Positions 62,968 to 64,000 of a stretch of DNA of 64,000 bases are shown here, one piece after another. Position 1 is the stretch's first letter; each line of letters starts with the position of its first letter. The notes below the pieces were generated by a model. It had not been told where the DNA came from. It saw only the letters and a program-made list of their open reading frames with translations, and ran no database searches. Source of the stretch: Acidobacteriota bacterium (GTDB taxonomy: Bacteria > Acidobacteriota > Terriglobia > Bryobacterales > Bryobacteraceae); contig JACQZR010000123.1 in assembly GCA_016213775.1 (NCBI GenBank), positions 52,796 through 116,795 on the forward strand. Reading direction: 5' to 3'. The position numbers and the translations under genes were made by a program.

Positions 62968-63864
62968 ATGGATCGCAGACGCTTTCTCACCACCATGTGC
63001 GCGGCTCCGGCGCTGGCGCAAACGGTATATGCTCCCAAGGGCCCACCCGCCGTCTACAGCGGCCCGCACAAGCCTCACACCAAGCTGTCCGAACTCAAGG
63101 CGAAGCACAAAGGCAAGACCATGTGGAGCGAGGTCATCGTTGACGACAAGCACCTGCGCAGCGACTATTTGTTCCTGCCGCCCGGCAAAGGCCATCCGAA
63201 AGCCATGCATCCCGACACCCGCGCATGGTGGGTGGTCATGGAAGGCGAGGTACGCTTCAGCTTCGAGACCAAAGAGCCGTTTGTCGCGCGCAAGGGTTCC
63301 ATTGTCCAAGTGCCGATGCAGACCTTCTTTGAGTACGAGGTGGTGGGCGCTCAGCCCGCGTTGATCTTTGAAACCAACATCGCAGGGGCCAAGACGCTCT
63401 ACGCAGACAAGAAGGACGCGCCGCTGATGCCGGGCCACGAATGGATCGCGGTGACACCTCGCGGCAGGACCATCGGCAACTGGACCCGCAACAACAAGCC
63501 CCACAACACCTATGACGATCTCGCCGCCAAGCTCGAGAAAGGCGAACTGAAGGGCACGCAGCGCATCGTCGAGGACGACCGCGGCGCGGCCAACTTTATC
63601 TACGGCCACAACAGCAAACTGCCCCCACTCGATGAGAAGGCCCGCGGACATTATCATCCGGAAGGCGCCGAGTACTGGCTGATCATGTCCGGCAAGATTC
63701 GCTACCCCATCGAAAAAGTGGGTGTGATCATCGCCGAGGCGGGCGATGTCGTCTATGTCCCTGCCTACACGTGGCACTTTCCTCGCTGGTGGGGAGACGG
63801 CCCCTCCTGCCGCCTGGCATTGAATGGGTTTCCGTACATCGCCCACCTGTTTGATCCCCATTAG
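62968..63864 (+). CDS. Tat-exported bicupin protein
   Basis: The 298-residue protein starts with a twin-arginine signal (MDRRRFLTTMCAAPALA). Two cupin domains follow: the first (about 65-135) has PGKGHPKAMHPDTRAWWVVMEGEV, the second (about 215-290) has RGHYHPEGAEYWLIMSGKIRYP and GDVVYVPAYTWHFPRWWG, with metal-type His/Glu residues. It is likely a periplasmic enzyme or sugar-binding protein of unknown substrate. The start ATG at 62968 was chosen because it begins the leader exactly. Confidence 0.85.
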   Translation: MDRRRFLTTMCAAPALAQTVYAPKGPPAVYSGPHKPHTKLSELKAKHKGKTMWSEVIVDDKHLRSDYLFLPPGKGHPKAMHPDTRAWWVVMEGEVRFSFETKEPFVARKGSIVQVPMQTFFEYEVVGAQPALIFETNIAGAKTLYADKKDAPLMPGHEWIAVTPRGRTIGNWTRNNKPHNTYDDLAAKLEKGELKGTQRIVEDDRGAANFIYGHNSKLPPLDEKARGHYHPEGAEYWLIMSGKIRYPIEKVGVIIAEAGDVVYVPAYTWHFPRWWGDGPSCRLALNGFPYIAHLFDPH

Positions 63865-63888
63865 ATTCTTACCTCTTCATTGTTGAAC

Positions 63889-63938
63889 AGAAGCAGTAGA
63901 ACATTCCATTTCGAGTGTTGTTGCTTCTCTCTTGTTTT
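63889..63938 (+). terminator. possible terminator after the bicupin gene
   Basis: AGAAGCA and TGCTTCT, with inner AACA/TGTT pairing, form a long stem after the stop, followed by CTCTTGTTTTG. The T run is short, so efficiency is doubtful. Confidence 0.4.
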
Positions 63939-64000
63939 GAAAAACACCTTACCGCGCGCTTTGTGCGCGGCATCAAGCGCGGCTCGATCTGAGCGAAGCG

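Overview
The window looks like chromosomal DNA of a soil Acidobacteriota, most likely a relative of Candidatus Solibacter / Bryobacterales. This is inferred from the gene families: two ADOP-type ABC permeases with fused MacB/FtsX domains, an Oar-type TonB-dependent receptor with a carboxypeptidase-regulatory plug, two CRTAC1 (FG-GAP + ASPIC/UnbV) proteins, a PSD1 cytochrome (DUF1549/DUF1553), a BlaI plus M56-TPR-TonB pair, SLH-domain secreted proteins, many Tat or Sec leaders, and high GC. No rRNA, tRNA, CRISPR array, complete insertion sequence or prophage was recognised.

Layout. 1-4.7 kb: the N-terminal part of a PSD1 cytochrome (-), an AbrB/PIN toxin-antitoxin pair (-), then a multihaem cytochrome c and a PQQ dehydrogenase (+). 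4.7-8.7 kb: a giant secreted metzincin-like protease with BACON, InlB-like and SLH modules (-). 8.9-10.4 kb: an APC amino-acid permease. 10.4-13.2 kb: a translationally coupled WG-repeat / LytS-type kinase / LytTR regulator operon (-). 13.2-18.5 kb: a duplicated hslU 5' end flanking a chlorite-dismutase-family gene, then hslU, an FN3 lipoprotein, an FAH-family enzyme, transaldolase and a small membrane protein. 18.5-24 kb: a broken Uma2 gene, a TenA-like protein coupled to an OFA-type MFS transporter, a rhomboid protease, a GH127 enzyme and an ABC-ATPase remnant. 24-29.7 kb: BlaI and M56-TonB, then a minus-strand operon of PH-domain protein, SDR, sugar-binding lipoprotein and Ldh-type dehydrogenase. 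29.7-36.4 kb: two divergent ADOP permeases around an Rpn-like and a YdcF-like gene. 36.4-47.4 kb: a glycan-related block (GHL6-like hydrolase, sulfatase, propeller-DUF3604 protein, endonuclease IV, an SLH protein, a GH27 alpha-galactosidase). 47.4-53.6 kb: two CRTAC1 proteins with coiled-coil and TPR genes and an alpha/beta-hydrolase-like protein. 54-60 kb: the TonB receptor and three small secreted proteins. 60-64 kb: a ceramidase-like hydrolase, a cupin-MEMO pair and a Tat-exported bicupin.

How the genes fit together. The content points to an aerobic heterotroph with many periplasmic or outer-membrane enzymes for plant or microbial glycans (GH127, GH27, GHL6-like, sulfatase, TonB receptor) and periplasmic PQQ/cytochrome oxidation. 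Many neighbours share ATGA or GTGA stop-start overlaps, so operons can be read directly. Most convergent gene ends abut or overlap, leaving no room for separate terminators.

The most unusual points are: a 224-bp perfect-looking direct repeat of the hslU promoter and 5' end bracketing a Cld-family gene; the WG-LytS-LytTR operon; a TenA homologue with a twin-arginine N-terminus coupled to its transporter; a CX3CH haem site; and a secreted-protein pair sharing an apparently undescribed YF-x4-C-x2-G-x2-C module.
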